Assembly (NCBI GenBank): GCA_021735115.1
Contig: JAIPHQ010000039.1
Span: forward strand, 1 to 6,931
DNA from: Candidatus Omnitrophota bacterium
GTDB taxonomy: Bacteria > Omnitrophota > Koll11 > Duberdicusellales > 4484-171
Reading direction: 5' to 3'
DNA length: 6,931 bases
Under the pieces are notes generated by a model, which saw nothing but the letters and a program-made list of their open reading frames with translations, did not search any database and was not told the origin of the DNA. Of this stretch, positions 1-6,053 are shown one piece after another. The translations under genes were made by a program, and so were the position numbers. Positions within the stretch are counted from its first letter, which is position 1. Each line of letters opens with the position of its first letter.

Positions 1-402
1 GGGAGCCCAATTTTTTTCTAGGTCATCTAAGTAAAAAACTATCGGCAAGTAAACTTTTTCTTTTGCTATTGCTTTTGAAAATACCTGATCATAAAAAGTA
101 TTTTCAGCAAAGATAATATCAAAGACAACAGCTTCTGCACCAAACTCTCCCAATACTTCAATTAAACTGGCATGAAAATCACGGGGAAGCGGCCAAGCGG
201 CCAATTTATTTAAAGTATTATCGGTTATTTCAATAATTGCTATTTTCTCTGAAACTGCTGGCTTGGGACGTAATCTAAAAAATAGGTCATAAAAAAATAG
301 ATCAAAACTAGCAAAAATATTAGTTAAGGAAATAATTATAATTAATAAAAATAGGAAGGAAAAACACCAAATTTTAGGGGGAACTTTTTTAAAAAACTTC
401 AT
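1..402 (-). CDS. CHASE2-domain sensor protein, N-terminal part (runs off the window edge)
   Basis: I translated this open frame by hand: 134 codons from ATG at 402-400, still open at position 1. A short basic N-terminus (MKFFKK) is followed by one hydrophobic segment at about residues 11-33, a signal anchor. Then come features typical of CHASE2: FDLFFYDLFFRLRP at 33-46, AIIEITDNTL at 55-64, WPLPR at 70-74 and GAEAVVFDIIF at 88-98. CHASE2 is an extracytoplasmic sensory domain, normally followed by membrane helices and an output module such as an adenylate cyclase, histidine kinase or protein kinase. That module would lie outside the window and cannot be named here. The start is only 3 bp after the stop of the beta-barrel gene and has no clear Shine-Dalgarno, so translation is probably coupled. 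The family call is good; the output function is unknown. Confidence 0.85.
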   Translation of the reverse strand, partial: MKFFKKVPPKIWCFSFLFLLIIIISLTNIFASFDLFFYDLFFRLRPKPAVSEKIAIIEITDNTLNKLAAWPLPRDFHASLIEVLGEFGAEAVVFDIIFAENTFYDQVFSKAIAKEKVYLPIVFYLDDLEKNWAP

Positions 403-405
403 TGT

Positions 406-1407
406 TTAGAAGTAATAATGCCAGCCGCAGCTGATTACATTTTCCGAGTATTCTTCCAAATCTTCATTTGATGAGTTGTAACGATAAATATAATCTAGAG
501 ATAAGGCTGCCTTTCTGCTTAAAAAATGCATTAAACCAGCTCGCGTTGAATAAAAATCATCTTTTTGCTTATAATTTTGATTGGTAACTGTTCGGGTTTT
601 ATATTCTTTCCGCTGATAACTAAAATCAGCTAAAAGATAGGTTTTCTGAGTTGCCTGATAAGTCAAAGATAGTCTTTGCTCATATGCATTGTAATCATAA
701 AAATCAAGATAATGGGCATTTGAATCATTGCGTAAAAATTTAGTGCGGAAAGATAAATAAAGGCGCCGGTTAATATCTAGGCCAATTTGATAAAAAGCAG
801 CAATTCTACGATCTAGACGTTCACTAGATTCGCGAGTTGAAATATTATCGCCTAAGATATTTTGACTCAAGTAATCTTTACTGCCGGCCTCAAATTGTAT
901 TTTATGATCAAAAGCTCCTAGCTGCTTTTGAAGATAAACAAAACCTTTATGGAGGAGAAAATCACCGTCATTATTCTTGGGATAATAAAGCAGGCCTAAA
1001 TCATAACCAACTCCCACCTTACATAGAGAAAATTGTTTATTTAGTTCTAGACGAAGATGATTAAGCAAACTGCTGATATCTGTTACTTCATTGTAATTTA
1101 CAAAATCAAAATCATAATCTAATTTAAATTCCAAGTCAGTTGATAGCTTTTGGTTATAATCAAAAGAATAAAGAAACTCTTCAAAGATATCTCCTTTTCT
1201 TTGATTAGATAATCTTACATTAGTATCATAACCGGAAAATAAAGATATCCTGTGATTAATGTCCGGCCTAAATTGATAACTTTCTGCTTCTGGCCTTTCT
1301 AACTTAACCTCTTCCTTTTCCTCAGAGACTTGGGCGAAAGAATTAAAACTACAAACAAAAAATAATCCTAAAAAAAACGAAATTAATATTTTATTTTTTA
1401 CACTCAT
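406..1407 (-). CDS. predicted outer-membrane beta-barrel protein
   Basis: The product has 333 residues. It begins with a signal peptide: a basic start, a hydrophobic core at about 7-21 and a likely signal peptidase I site after SFA at residue 25. There is no lipobox. The mature protein has many alternating polar/hydrophobic stretches rich in Tyr, Phe, Asp and Arg, such as LSLTYQ, YLLADFSYQ and AALSLDYIYRY, as in amphipathic transmembrane beta-strands. It ends GWHYYF, with the C-terminal Phe recognised by the BAM machinery. I do not recognise a specific family; substrate and role are unknown. ATG at 1407 is preceded by GGGAG at a 5-nt spacing. It lies between a secreted FecR-domain gene and a CHASE2 gene in the same direction, so it may be the outer-membrane part of an envelope sensing set. 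A porin or structural role is equally possible. Confidence 0.75.
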   Translation of the reverse strand: MSVKNKILISFFLGLFFVCSFNSFAQVSEEKEEVKLERPEAESYQFRPDINHRISLFSGYDTNVRLSNQRKGDIFEEFLYSFDYNQKLSTDLEFKLDYDFDFVNYNEVTDISSLLNHLRLELNKQFSLCKVGVGYDLGLLYYPKNNDGDFLLHKGFVYLQKQLGAFDHKIQFEAGSKDYLSQNILGDNISTRESSERLDRRIAAFYQIGLDINRRLYLSFRTKFLRNDSNAHYLDFYDYNAYEQRLSLTYQATQKTYLLADFSYQRKEYKTRTVTNQNYKQKDDFYSTRAGLMHFLSRKAALSLDYIYRYNSSNEDLEEYSENVISCGWHYYF

Positions 1408-1442
1408 AATTACTCCCTAAATTCTATTCAATATTTGTAGAG

Positions 1443-1470
1443 ATTGCTTCGTCGCTTCGCTCCTCGCAAT
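1443..1470. repeat. dispersed palindromic intergenic repeat with ATTGC/GCAAT ends
   Basis: The segment has 5-bp complementary ends (1443-1447 and 1466-1470) around a core in which TCGCTTCGCTCC is prominent. The conserved unit probably extends a few bases each way, about 1439-1474. It fills much of the 75-bp gap between the FecR-domain and beta-barrel genes. From memory, near-identical elements are scattered between genes of many unrelated draft genomes; that is recall, not a search. It is much more G+C-rich than its surroundings. Neither strand has a T-run after it, so it is not an obvious terminator. Confidence 0.65.
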
Positions 1471-1482
1471 GACAAACTCAAC

Positions 1483-2265
1483 TTAGTATGGTCTATCTGT
1501 GATGCCATTAAAATTATTATCGTTTTCATTCTCTGAATCTATACTTCTTGTATTATCTTCTCTTCTTTTTTCAAAAAAATCTTCCCGGATTGACTCCCGG
1601 CCTTCACTTTTCAGATTCTCAAAGGGAGAAGGCCCGCCCGGCCTTTGCCTGGGGCCGCCTCTTAAATTATTAATTCCAGAGATAAATCTTTGCCAAACCC
1701 GCCAGTCATCCCCAGTTAAATTAAAAATATTGCCAATTTGGCCGCCAGAGCCTATATTAACTCCTAACCCACTGCCTAAAATAGGACTACCTGGCTTTAG
1801 CAAACTTTTAACATAAATTTCGCCTTGAAAACACTTAACCCTAGTTCCATCTTCGCCAGATTCAACCGAGTCCCCAGTCCCCCGGACTCCTGCCACTGCA
1901 ACTGGAGTCTTGACTTTAAACTCCCCTAAATCAGCTAAATTATCAATGATGCTAAATACCCGGCCTTTTGGGAGAAATAATTCTGCCGGTTTTAATTGTT
2001 CAAGGATAAGCTGAGAATTTTGCTCAATAGTTATTAAATTATCTAATTTTTCATCAAAAGCAAGTGTACAAGATGAATCTTTATCAGTTTTAATTTCAGC
2101 TTGTTTCTTAAGATAGGTTCCGACAGTGGCTATCTGCCAATTATCAGTTTCAGAAATCTTCATTTCTACGTTACCTTCTAACCTTATAATTTTGGCAGTT
2201 TGAGCCAAAACCAAACCTGTAAATAAAAAAGAAAATAAAAACAAAAATAAAAATAATTTCTTCAT
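1483..2265 (-). CDS. secreted FecR-domain protein
   Basis: The start is ATG at 2265, because GGAGG lies 5 nt upstream and a signal peptide begins there. That gives 260 residues. The open frame continues upstream to 2364, but the extra 33 residues come from the palindromic repeat and overlap the ribosome binding site. The signal peptide is an (LF)n run ending VLA at 19-21, with no lipobox cysteine. A FecR domain (about 25-155) follows, with GNVEMK near 31-36, a KGRVFS segment near 100-105 and the hallmark TPVAVAGVRGT at 120-130. A Gly-rich segment (about 157-175) leads to a charged, Asn/Arg/Glu-rich tail that is probably disordered. FecR domains occur in the TonB-linked sigma regulator FecR and in many exported proteins of unknown function. 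There is no N-terminal cytoplasmic anti-sigma region, so this is the exported type. It heads the likely fecR, barrel, CHASE2 operon. Confidence 0.85.
   Translation of the reverse strand: MKKLFLFLFLFSFLFTGLVLAQTAKIIRLEGNVEMKISETDNWQIATVGTYLKKQAEIKTDKDSSCTLAFDEKLDNLITIEQNSQLILEQLKPAELFLPKGRVFSIIDNLADLGEFKVKTPVAVAGVRGTGDSVESGEDGTRVKCFQGEIYVKSLLKPGSPILGSGLGVNIGSGGQIGNIFNLTGDDWRVWQRFISGINNLRGGPRQRPGGPSPFENLKSEGRESIREDFFEKRREDNTRSIDSENENDNNFNGITDRPY
2221..2256 (-). repeat. imperfect hexanucleotide repeat inside the FecR-protein signal peptide
   Basis: Six in-frame hexamers on the minus strand: TTATTT, TTATTT, TTGTTT, TTATTT, TCTTTT, TTATTT. They encode the alternating Leu-Phe core of the signal peptide. 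Gain or loss of one unit would add or remove two hydrophobic residues without shifting frame. It may simply reflect an AT-rich genome coding for a hydrophobic segment. Confidence 0.6.
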
Positions 2266-2289
2266 TTCCGCCTCCATTTTATTAAATTT

Positions 2290-2377
2290 TAATGCAACAT
2301 TTTCGTTGACCCATTCGACTTTGCTCAGGGTCAATCCTGAGCGTAGTCGAAGGATTGACAACACTTTTGTTGCATTA
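2290..2377. repeat. 88-bp nested imperfect palindrome
   Basis: The outer arms TAATGCAACA (2290-2299) and TGTTGCATTA (2368-2377) are perfectly complementary over 10 bp. Inside, TTCGACTTTGCTCAGG (2314-2329) pairs with CCTGAGCGTAGTCGAA (2336-2351) at 14 of 16 positions around a 6-nt loop, GTCAAT. Alternative pairings also exist: TTGACCC (2306-2312) with GGGTCAA (2328-2334), and TCAATCCT (2331-2338) with AGGATTGA (2351-2358). The core matches, from memory, a palindromic repeat common between genes in metagenome-derived genomes. It lies between the mlaD-like gene and the FecR-domain gene. No T-run follows on either strand, so intrinsic termination is not clear. It creates a false upstream extension of the FecR reading frame. 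Confidence 0.8.
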
Positions 2378-2385
2378 TATTAAAC

Positions 2386-2413
2386 GTTGAACATAGAACG
2401 TTGAACGTTGAAC
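2386..2413. repeat. four tandem 7-bp repeats (GTTGAAC type)
   Basis: Four units in exact 7-bp register: GTTGAAC, ATAGAAC, GTTGAAC, GTTGAAC. The array ends 3 bp from the stop codon of the MlaD-like gene (2417-2419), so it occupies the immediate 3' flank of that operon. Similar GTTGAAC arrays are familiar to me from metagenome-derived genomes, but I cannot search here. Function is unknown. Confidence 0.75.
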
Positions 2414-2416
2414 GAA

Positions 2417-3019
2417 TCATTTTTTAAATAATAACTTCCAGGGATGGCTTTTAATATCAGCTGAAAATTCTTCTAAATTTCCGGAAGTTGTTTCTAAATT
2501 GCTAACCATTCGACTAATTTTATCCTGATTACTCTCTACAGTATAATCTAAATTTTTAGTTAATTTTTTAACTTCTTCAGTTAAGCTATTCAGATTATCA
2601 ATCAAAGCATCCATATCCACATATGGATTACCTTCCAACCTGCTATCAGGTTTTAGAAAACTCTCACCGGTATGAGCTGTTATTTGAATATACTTTTCCC
2701 CCATCATCCCCAATGTTTTAATCGATACTTTTGGATTAATTCTTATTTTTACACCTTGATCAATAAGAAGCTTTAGAAGAATATGAGTTCGGTCTTTTTG
2801 GGAAACAACTTTTACTTCTTTAACTTCTCCTACCTCATAACCATTAAGCATAACCGGCGCCTTTACATCTAAACCAGCTACTTCATTAAAAGTTACATAT
2901 AAATTATAACCTTCTTTTTTAAAGCTCACTTTTCCCGTCTTAAAAGTAATTGCCGCCAAACCTAGAATACAAATTAAAAAAAATAACCCCACCTTAAACT
3001 CATTACCGTATTTTTTCAT
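2417..3019 (-). CDS. mlaD: MlaD-like MCE-domain lipid-transfer protein
   Basis: The product has 200 residues. One N-terminal membrane anchor (about 10-26) is followed by an MCE domain (about 36-115) containing AGLDVKAPVMLNGYEVGEV at 48-66, the family's conserved hairpin. A helical, charged C-terminal region (about 130-190, possibly coiled coil) ends in a PWKLLFKK tail at 193-200. MCE proteins such as E. coli MlaD form hexamers in the periplasm on an MlaE/MlaF transporter and conduct lipids between membranes. The order permease, ATPase, MCE protein supports this. ATG at 3019 follows GGTGG at a 6-nt spacing, 31 bp after the ATPase gene. No MlaC or MlaA partner is in the window. Family assignment is firm; the lipid carried and the direction of transport are not known. 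Confidence 0.92.
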   Translation of the reverse strand: MKKYGNEFKVGLFFLICILGLAAITFKTGKVSFKKEGYNLYVTFNEVAGLDVKAPVMLNGYEVGEVKEVKVVSQKDRTHILLKLLIDQGVKIRINPKVSIKTLGMMGEKYIQITAHTGESFLKPDSRLEGNPYVDMDALIDNLNSLTEEVKKLTKNLDYTVESNQDKISRMVSNLETTSGNLEEFSADIKSHPWKLLFKK

Positions 3020-3050
3020 CTTCTACCACCTTTTTATTAATCACTGTAAT

Positions 3051-3857
3051 TTATTCTATCACATCTTGGATATCTACATCACTAAAAACATTCATCGGAC
3101 CTTCCGGGTTACCTTCAATAAATTGCCTTACATAAGGGTTTTTGGTTTCTTTTAAGCTTTGATTGGAATTAATCTCGGTAATTTTTCCTTTATGAATCAT
3201 TGCTGAGCGATCAGCGATATCAAAAACAGATTGCATATTATGGGTTACAACTACTGAAGTAATAAGTAATTTTTTACTTAAATCCTTAATTAATTTATCA
3301 ATTACCCCTCCAACCACCGGATCAAGGCCGGATGTAGGCTCATCATAAAATACAATATCCGGATCAAGAGCAATGGCCCGAGCCAGACCTACCCGTTTGC
3401 GCATTCCGCCTGAGATTTCTGAAGGAAAATAATTTTCAAAACCGCGTAAACCTACCAAAGAAAGCTTCATCTTAACTATAATCTCTATTATATTTTCTGC
3501 TAATTTAGTATGTTCACGGATAGGAAGAGCAACATTATCTTTTACCGAAAGTGAATCTAAAAGGGCTGAATATTGAAAAAGCATCCCGGCTGCCTTTTTT
3601 ATTTTATTTAACTCAGAATCTTTAGCTGTAGCTATATTTTTATCTTTGATAATAACTTCACCAGAATCAGGTTTTAGGGCCCCAGTCATTACTCTCATCA
3701 AAGTAGATTTACCTGAACCCGAGCAGCCCATGATTACAAAAGTTTCTCCACGATAGATATCTAAACTTATATCATCGATAACAGTTCTGTCGCCAAAAGT
3801 TTTGGTAACATTCTTTAAAGAGATAATTACTTCTTTTTTATTATTGTTATCAGACAT
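3051..3857 (-). CDS. mlaF: MlaF-like ABC transporter ATPase
   Basis: The product has 268 residues with a full ABC nucleotide-binding domain: Walker A GCSGSGKST at 44-52, Q-loop Gln95 in LFQYSALLDSL, signature SGGMRKR at 149-155, Walker B IVFYDE at 168-173, D-loop SGLDP at 176-180 and switch His206. The FQ-x-x-ALLDSL and SGGM-R-KR forms are typical of the MlaF branch of ABC ATPases. It would power lipid movement by the MlaE-like permease on the cytoplasmic face of the inner membrane. ATG at 3857 overlaps the end of the permease gene by 8 bp and has no strong Shine-Dalgarno, so translation is probably coupled. The C-terminal tail (about 245-268) is acidic; in E. coli MlaF the C-terminal extension contributes to assembly, and whether that applies here is open. 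Confidence 0.95.
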   Translation of the reverse strand: MSDNNNKKEVIISLKNVTKTFGDRTVIDDISLDIYRGETFVIMGCSGSGKSTLMRVMTGALKPDSGEVIIKDKNIATAKDSELNKIKKAAGMLFQYSALLDSLSVKDNVALPIREHTKLAENIIEIIVKMKLSLVGLRGFENYFPSEISGGMRKRVGLARAIALDPDIVFYDEPTSGLDPVVGGVIDKLIKDLSKKLLITSVVVTHNMQSVFDIADRSAMIHKGKITEINSNQSLKETKNPYVRQFIEGNPEGPMNVFSDVDIQDVIE

Positions 3858-4638
3858 TTGAAAAATAAAACATTGCGGTTAATACACAATCTGCCAAAAT
3901 TATTAAAATAAAGCTAATCACTACACTTTTAGTTGTAGCCTTACCTACTCCTTCTGCCCCTCCCTTTGTGTTAAAACCCTGATAACAGCCAATTAAGGCA
4001 ATAATTATCCCAAACACAAAAGATTTTGATAGGCCAGTGTAAATATCTTTTAGTTCTAGGTACTTAAAAGTAGTTTGGATATAAAGTGAGGAACGCAGCC
4101 CGAGGCTGGTTATCCCTACCAAATACCCTCCTAACATCCCAGAAATATTACCTAAAATAGTCAAACAAGGCTGCATAAAAAACAAAGCAATAAATTTAGG
4201 CACAGCTAAAAACCGCACTGGATTTATCGCCATTATATTTAAAGCTTCAATTTGCTCACTAACTTTCATCGAACCAATTTCTGCAGTTATTGCCGAACCG
4301 ACTCGGCCCGCAATAACTAATCCCACAAGTACAGGGCTTAGCTCTCTAGTTAACGATACTGCAACTAGTGATGCCACATAAATGGTTGCCCCCATTTGTT
4401 CTAATTGATAAGCAGACTGCATTGCCAATACAATTCCTGTAAAGATAGTTACAAAAAATACAATTAAAGCCGAACGTAGCCCCACAAAAATCATTTGATG
4501 GAAAATACTTTCGCGGCGGACTGGTTTAGACTTAAAGGGACCGATAAATATCCAATAAAGAATATCAAGGAAAAGAACTGTCACCCCAATTACTGACTGA
4601 TAAAATGAAATTAAACCTTTGCCAATTTTTGCAATCAC
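3850..4638 (-). CDS. mlaE: MlaE-like ABC transporter permease
   Basis: The product has 262 residues, near the usual MlaE length. An N-terminal amphipathic/hydrophobic region (about 8-35) is followed by several membrane segments (about 50-72, 86-112, 142-175, 205-222 and 238-258). The conserved block RELSPVLVGLVIAGRVGSAI at 98-117, continuing through TAEIGSMKVSEQIEAL to 133, is diagnostic of the permease family. A second conserved segment is the GCYQGFNTKGGAEGVG stretch in the C-terminal half. The start codon is GTG at 4638-4636, sharing GTGA with the stop of the STAS gene; GAGAGG lies 5 nt upstream. With the MlaF- and MlaD-like products it would form an inner-membrane MCE lipid transporter. 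Confidence 0.94.
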   Translation of the reverse strand: MIAKIGKGLISFYQSVIGVTVLFLDILYWIFIGPFKSKPVRRESIFHQMIFVGLRSALIVFFVTIFTGIVLAMQSAYQLEQMGATIYVASLVAVSLTRELSPVLVGLVIAGRVGSAITAEIGSMKVSEQIEALNIMAINPVRFLAVPKFIALFFMQPCLTILGNISGMLGGYLVGITSLGLRSSLYIQTTFKYLELKDIYTGLSKSFVFGIIIALIGCYQGFNTKGGAEGVGKATTKSVVISFILIILADCVLTAMFYFSNV

Positions 4639-4970
4639 TTAAACCTCTCAACTGCTTGCTCTTGACTGGCACAAATATCAAATAATTTATCAAGTTTTGT
4701 TACTTCAAATACACTTTTTACTTTATTTTCTAAATTACAAATTTTTAACTCTCCTTCTATTTTTTTCAACCGCTGCATAAGCTCAATCAATGTTGCCAGA
4801 CCTGAACTATCAATGTAGGTAAGATTTACACAATCAATAATTACTTTTTTTATGCCTTGTTGGGTATATTGATCAAAAGCTTTTCTTAAATCCGGTGAAG
4901 TATCGATATTAATTTCTCCAGAAACAGAAACAATTATTGTATCATCTCTTTTTTCCTCGCTTATCTTCAT
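4635..4970 (-). CDS. STAS-domain protein (anti-sigma-factor antagonist / MlaB-like)
   Basis: The product is 111 residues, a single STAS domain. It has the GEINIDTSPDLR strand-helix at 18-29, the VIIDCVNLTYIDSSGLATLI core at 43-62 and a C-terminal FEVTKLDKLFDI segment. In YIDSSGL, Ser55 (first Ser after Asp54) aligns with the Ser phosphorylated in SpoIIAA/RsbV. The kinase-like gene ends inside its start (ATGA overlap) and the MlaE gene starts inside its stop (GTGA overlap). Two roles fit: target of the neighbouring RsbW-type kinase in a partner switch, or the MlaB-like regulatory subunit that binds MlaF. The position favours a shared role, but this is inference. ATG at 4970 follows GGGAGGG at a short spacing. 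Confidence 0.9.
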   Translation of the reverse strand: MKISEEKRDDTIIVSVSGEINIDTSPDLRKAFDQYTQQGIKKVIIDCVNLTYIDSSGLATLIELMQRLKKIEGELKICNLENKVKSVFEVTKLDKLFDICASQEQAVERFK

Positions 4971-5377
4971 CTACCCTCCCTGTTTAAATACTTTACCATT
5001 TTTAATTTACAGCCTCTATCAAAAAAATTAAGTTCATCCATAAATTTTTTAATTAAAAATACACCCCTGCCTGACTGTTTAGTTAAATTATTTTTAACGG
5101 TAGGCAGCTTTAAATTTTTATAGTCAAACCCTTTACCTTTATCTTCAATGCAAATTTCTAATTTATCAGCTTTTTTAGTTATTTTTAAAAAAACTGATTT
5201 ATTTTTATCAGACTTATTACCATGCTTGATAGCATTAATCAATGCCTCATTAAGCGCAAGCTTTAAATCAAAAAGAATTTCTTCTTTGATACCATTAATT
5301 TTTAATTTTTTAAGAATTTTTTTTGTAAAGGAAGGAACTTCTTGAGGAAATAATTTGATTTCTTCATTAATTACCAA
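4967..5377 (-). CDS. RsbW/SpoIIAB-type serine kinase or anti-sigma factor (HATPase_c_2)
   Basis: The product has 136 residues with a GHKL ATPase fold of the anti-sigma-factor type: N-box ALNEALINAIKHGN at 41-54 (Glu44, Asn48), G1 box EDKGKGFD at 78-85 and G2 box SGRGVFLI at 102-109, followed by MDEL. It has no transmembrane segment and no His-phosphorylation domain, so it is a soluble kinase/anti-sigma factor. The start is TTG at 5377-5375, with GAGG 7 nt upstream; no in-frame ATG lies nearby. It lies 14 bp after the ferritin-like gene and shares ATGA with the STAS gene. Family members phosphorylate a STAS partner on Ser and, when free, bind a sigma factor. No sigma gene or PP2C phosphatase gene is present in the window. 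Confidence 0.9.
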   Translation of the reverse strand: MVINEEIKLFPQEVPSFTKKILKKLKINGIKEEILFDLKLALNEALINAIKHGNKSDKNKSVFLKITKKADKLEICIEDKGKGFDYKNLKLPTVKNNLTKQSGRGVFLIKKFMDELNFFDRGCKLKMVKYLNREGR

Positions 5378-5391
5378 AATTCAACCTCAAA

Positions 5392-5874
5392 TTATCTTTT
5401 TAATGTTTTCTTTAAGTTAACTAAATCAGTATAATGTTTTTTTTCTTGATTTATCACTTCATCAATTAATTCTCTTTTGTCTGCTTTCATATATTCTTTA
5501 AAGGATGAATAAACTAAAATTGATTCTTTTTCAATACTAATCCCAAAATTTACTGCTTCTAAATCATCTTTAAAATCTTGGCCTAATTTTTCTTCAATTA
5601 ATTGAGGGCTAAAGATATATTCGGAAGCAATCGCCCGTATATAATTGTTATATTCGCCAGGATTAAGATCATAAACCATATAATCCCCTGCTTGGCTTAA
5701 AATATTAGAAAATATCTTTTTATGTTCTATTTCTTGCTCTTTTAGATAATCCCAAACTTTTTTAACTTCTTGGTTATCAGTTTGTTCTGATAGCTTATCA
5801 TAAAGTTTTGCGCCTGCTTCTTCAACTTTAATTGATATTTTTAATATTTCTTGTGGGCTAAATTGATTTTCCAT
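5392..5874 (-). CDS. ferritin-like (rubrerythrin-type) diiron protein without rubredoxin domain
   Basis: The product has 160 residues and appears to be a four-helix bundle. The likely diiron ligands follow the rubrerythrin-like pattern: Glu18/Glu19 in VEEAGAKLY, Glu48-x-x-His51 in EQEIEHKK, Glu115/Glu117 in SIEKESILVY and Glu144-x-x-His147 in QEKKHY. There are no cysteine pairs, so it lacks the rubredoxin domain of true rubrerythrin and would need a separate electron donor; the rubredoxin gene just upstream is the obvious candidate. Members of this broad family are peroxidases or iron-handling proteins, or are unassigned. The gene begins 13 bp after rubredoxin; ATG at 5874 follows GGAG at a 7-nt spacing. 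The fold is well supported, the activity is not. Confidence 0.85.
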   Translation of the reverse strand: MENQFSPQEILKISIKVEEAGAKLYDKLSEQTDNQEVKKVWDYLKEQEIEHKKIFSNILSQAGDYMVYDLNPGEYNNYIRAIASEYIFSPQLIEEKLGQDFKDDLEAVNFGISIEKESILVYSSFKEYMKADKRELIDEVINQEKKHYTDLVNLKKTLKR

Positions 5875-5887
5875 ATGTTAGCTCCAT

Positions 5888-6049
5888 TTACTCTATTTTC
5901 TCAAATTGGTCTTTCCCTACTCCACATTCAGGGCAAACCCATGAATCAGGAATATCAGAAAAACTGGTTCCCGGCTCTATCCCATTATCTGGATCACCCT
6001 TTTTAGGGTCATAAATATAGCCACAAACTGTACATCTATACTTATCCAT
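5888..6049 (-). CDS. rubredoxin
   Basis: The product has 53 residues, the usual rubredoxin length. Cys6-x-x-Cys9-Gly and Cys39-x-x-Cys42-Gly bind one iron. The conserved YDP (13-15), [12 protein letters not shown] (19-30) and [11 protein letters not shown] (33-43) segments are all present. It is a small cytoplasmic one-electron carrier that supplies rubrerythrins and related diiron or flavodiiron enzymes in anaerobes, which matches its neighbours. The frame stays open to an ATG at 6130, but the extra 27 residues (including KKKGGG from a homopolymer run) do not resemble rubredoxin, so I chose ATG at 6049. A run of eight G residues 4 nt upstream would serve as the ribosome binding site. Confidence 0.96.
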   Translation of the reverse strand: MDKYRCTVCGYIYDPKKGDPDNGIEPGTSFSDIPDSWVCPECGVGKDQFEKIE

Positions 6050-6053
6050 ATTA

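Noticed and set aside
837..1064. 75-codon open frame on the plus strand
   Set aside because: It is antisense to the beta-barrel gene, with no recognisable motif.
1438..1474. CRISPR-like repeat or small RNA gene
   Set aside because: There is a single copy with no spacers and no recognisable RNA gene structure; it fits a dispersed intergenic repeat.
1499..1816. 105-codon open frame on the plus strand
   Set aside because: It lies antisense inside the FecR-domain gene; its sequence has no recognisable domain and is Ser/Pro/Leu-rich as expected for a shadow frame.
2266..2364. N-terminal extension of the FecR-domain reading frame (33 extra residues)
   Set aside because: It is coded by the palindromic repeat, lies before the signal peptide and contains the GGAGG that serves ATG 2265.
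2290..2377. Intrinsic terminator for the Mla-like operon
   Set aside because: The hairpin is strong, but no T-run follows it on either strand, so it is listed only as a repeat.
2374..2379. Perfect TATAAT on the minus strand as a promoter for the FecR-domain gene
   Set aside because: No -35-like hexamer is found at 16-18 bp, and the expected start falls inside the palindrome arm; a single hexamer is not enough in AT-rich DNA.
5148..5345. 65-codon open frame on the plus strand
   Set aside because: It is antisense to the kinase gene, whose N-box and G1 region explain the sequence.
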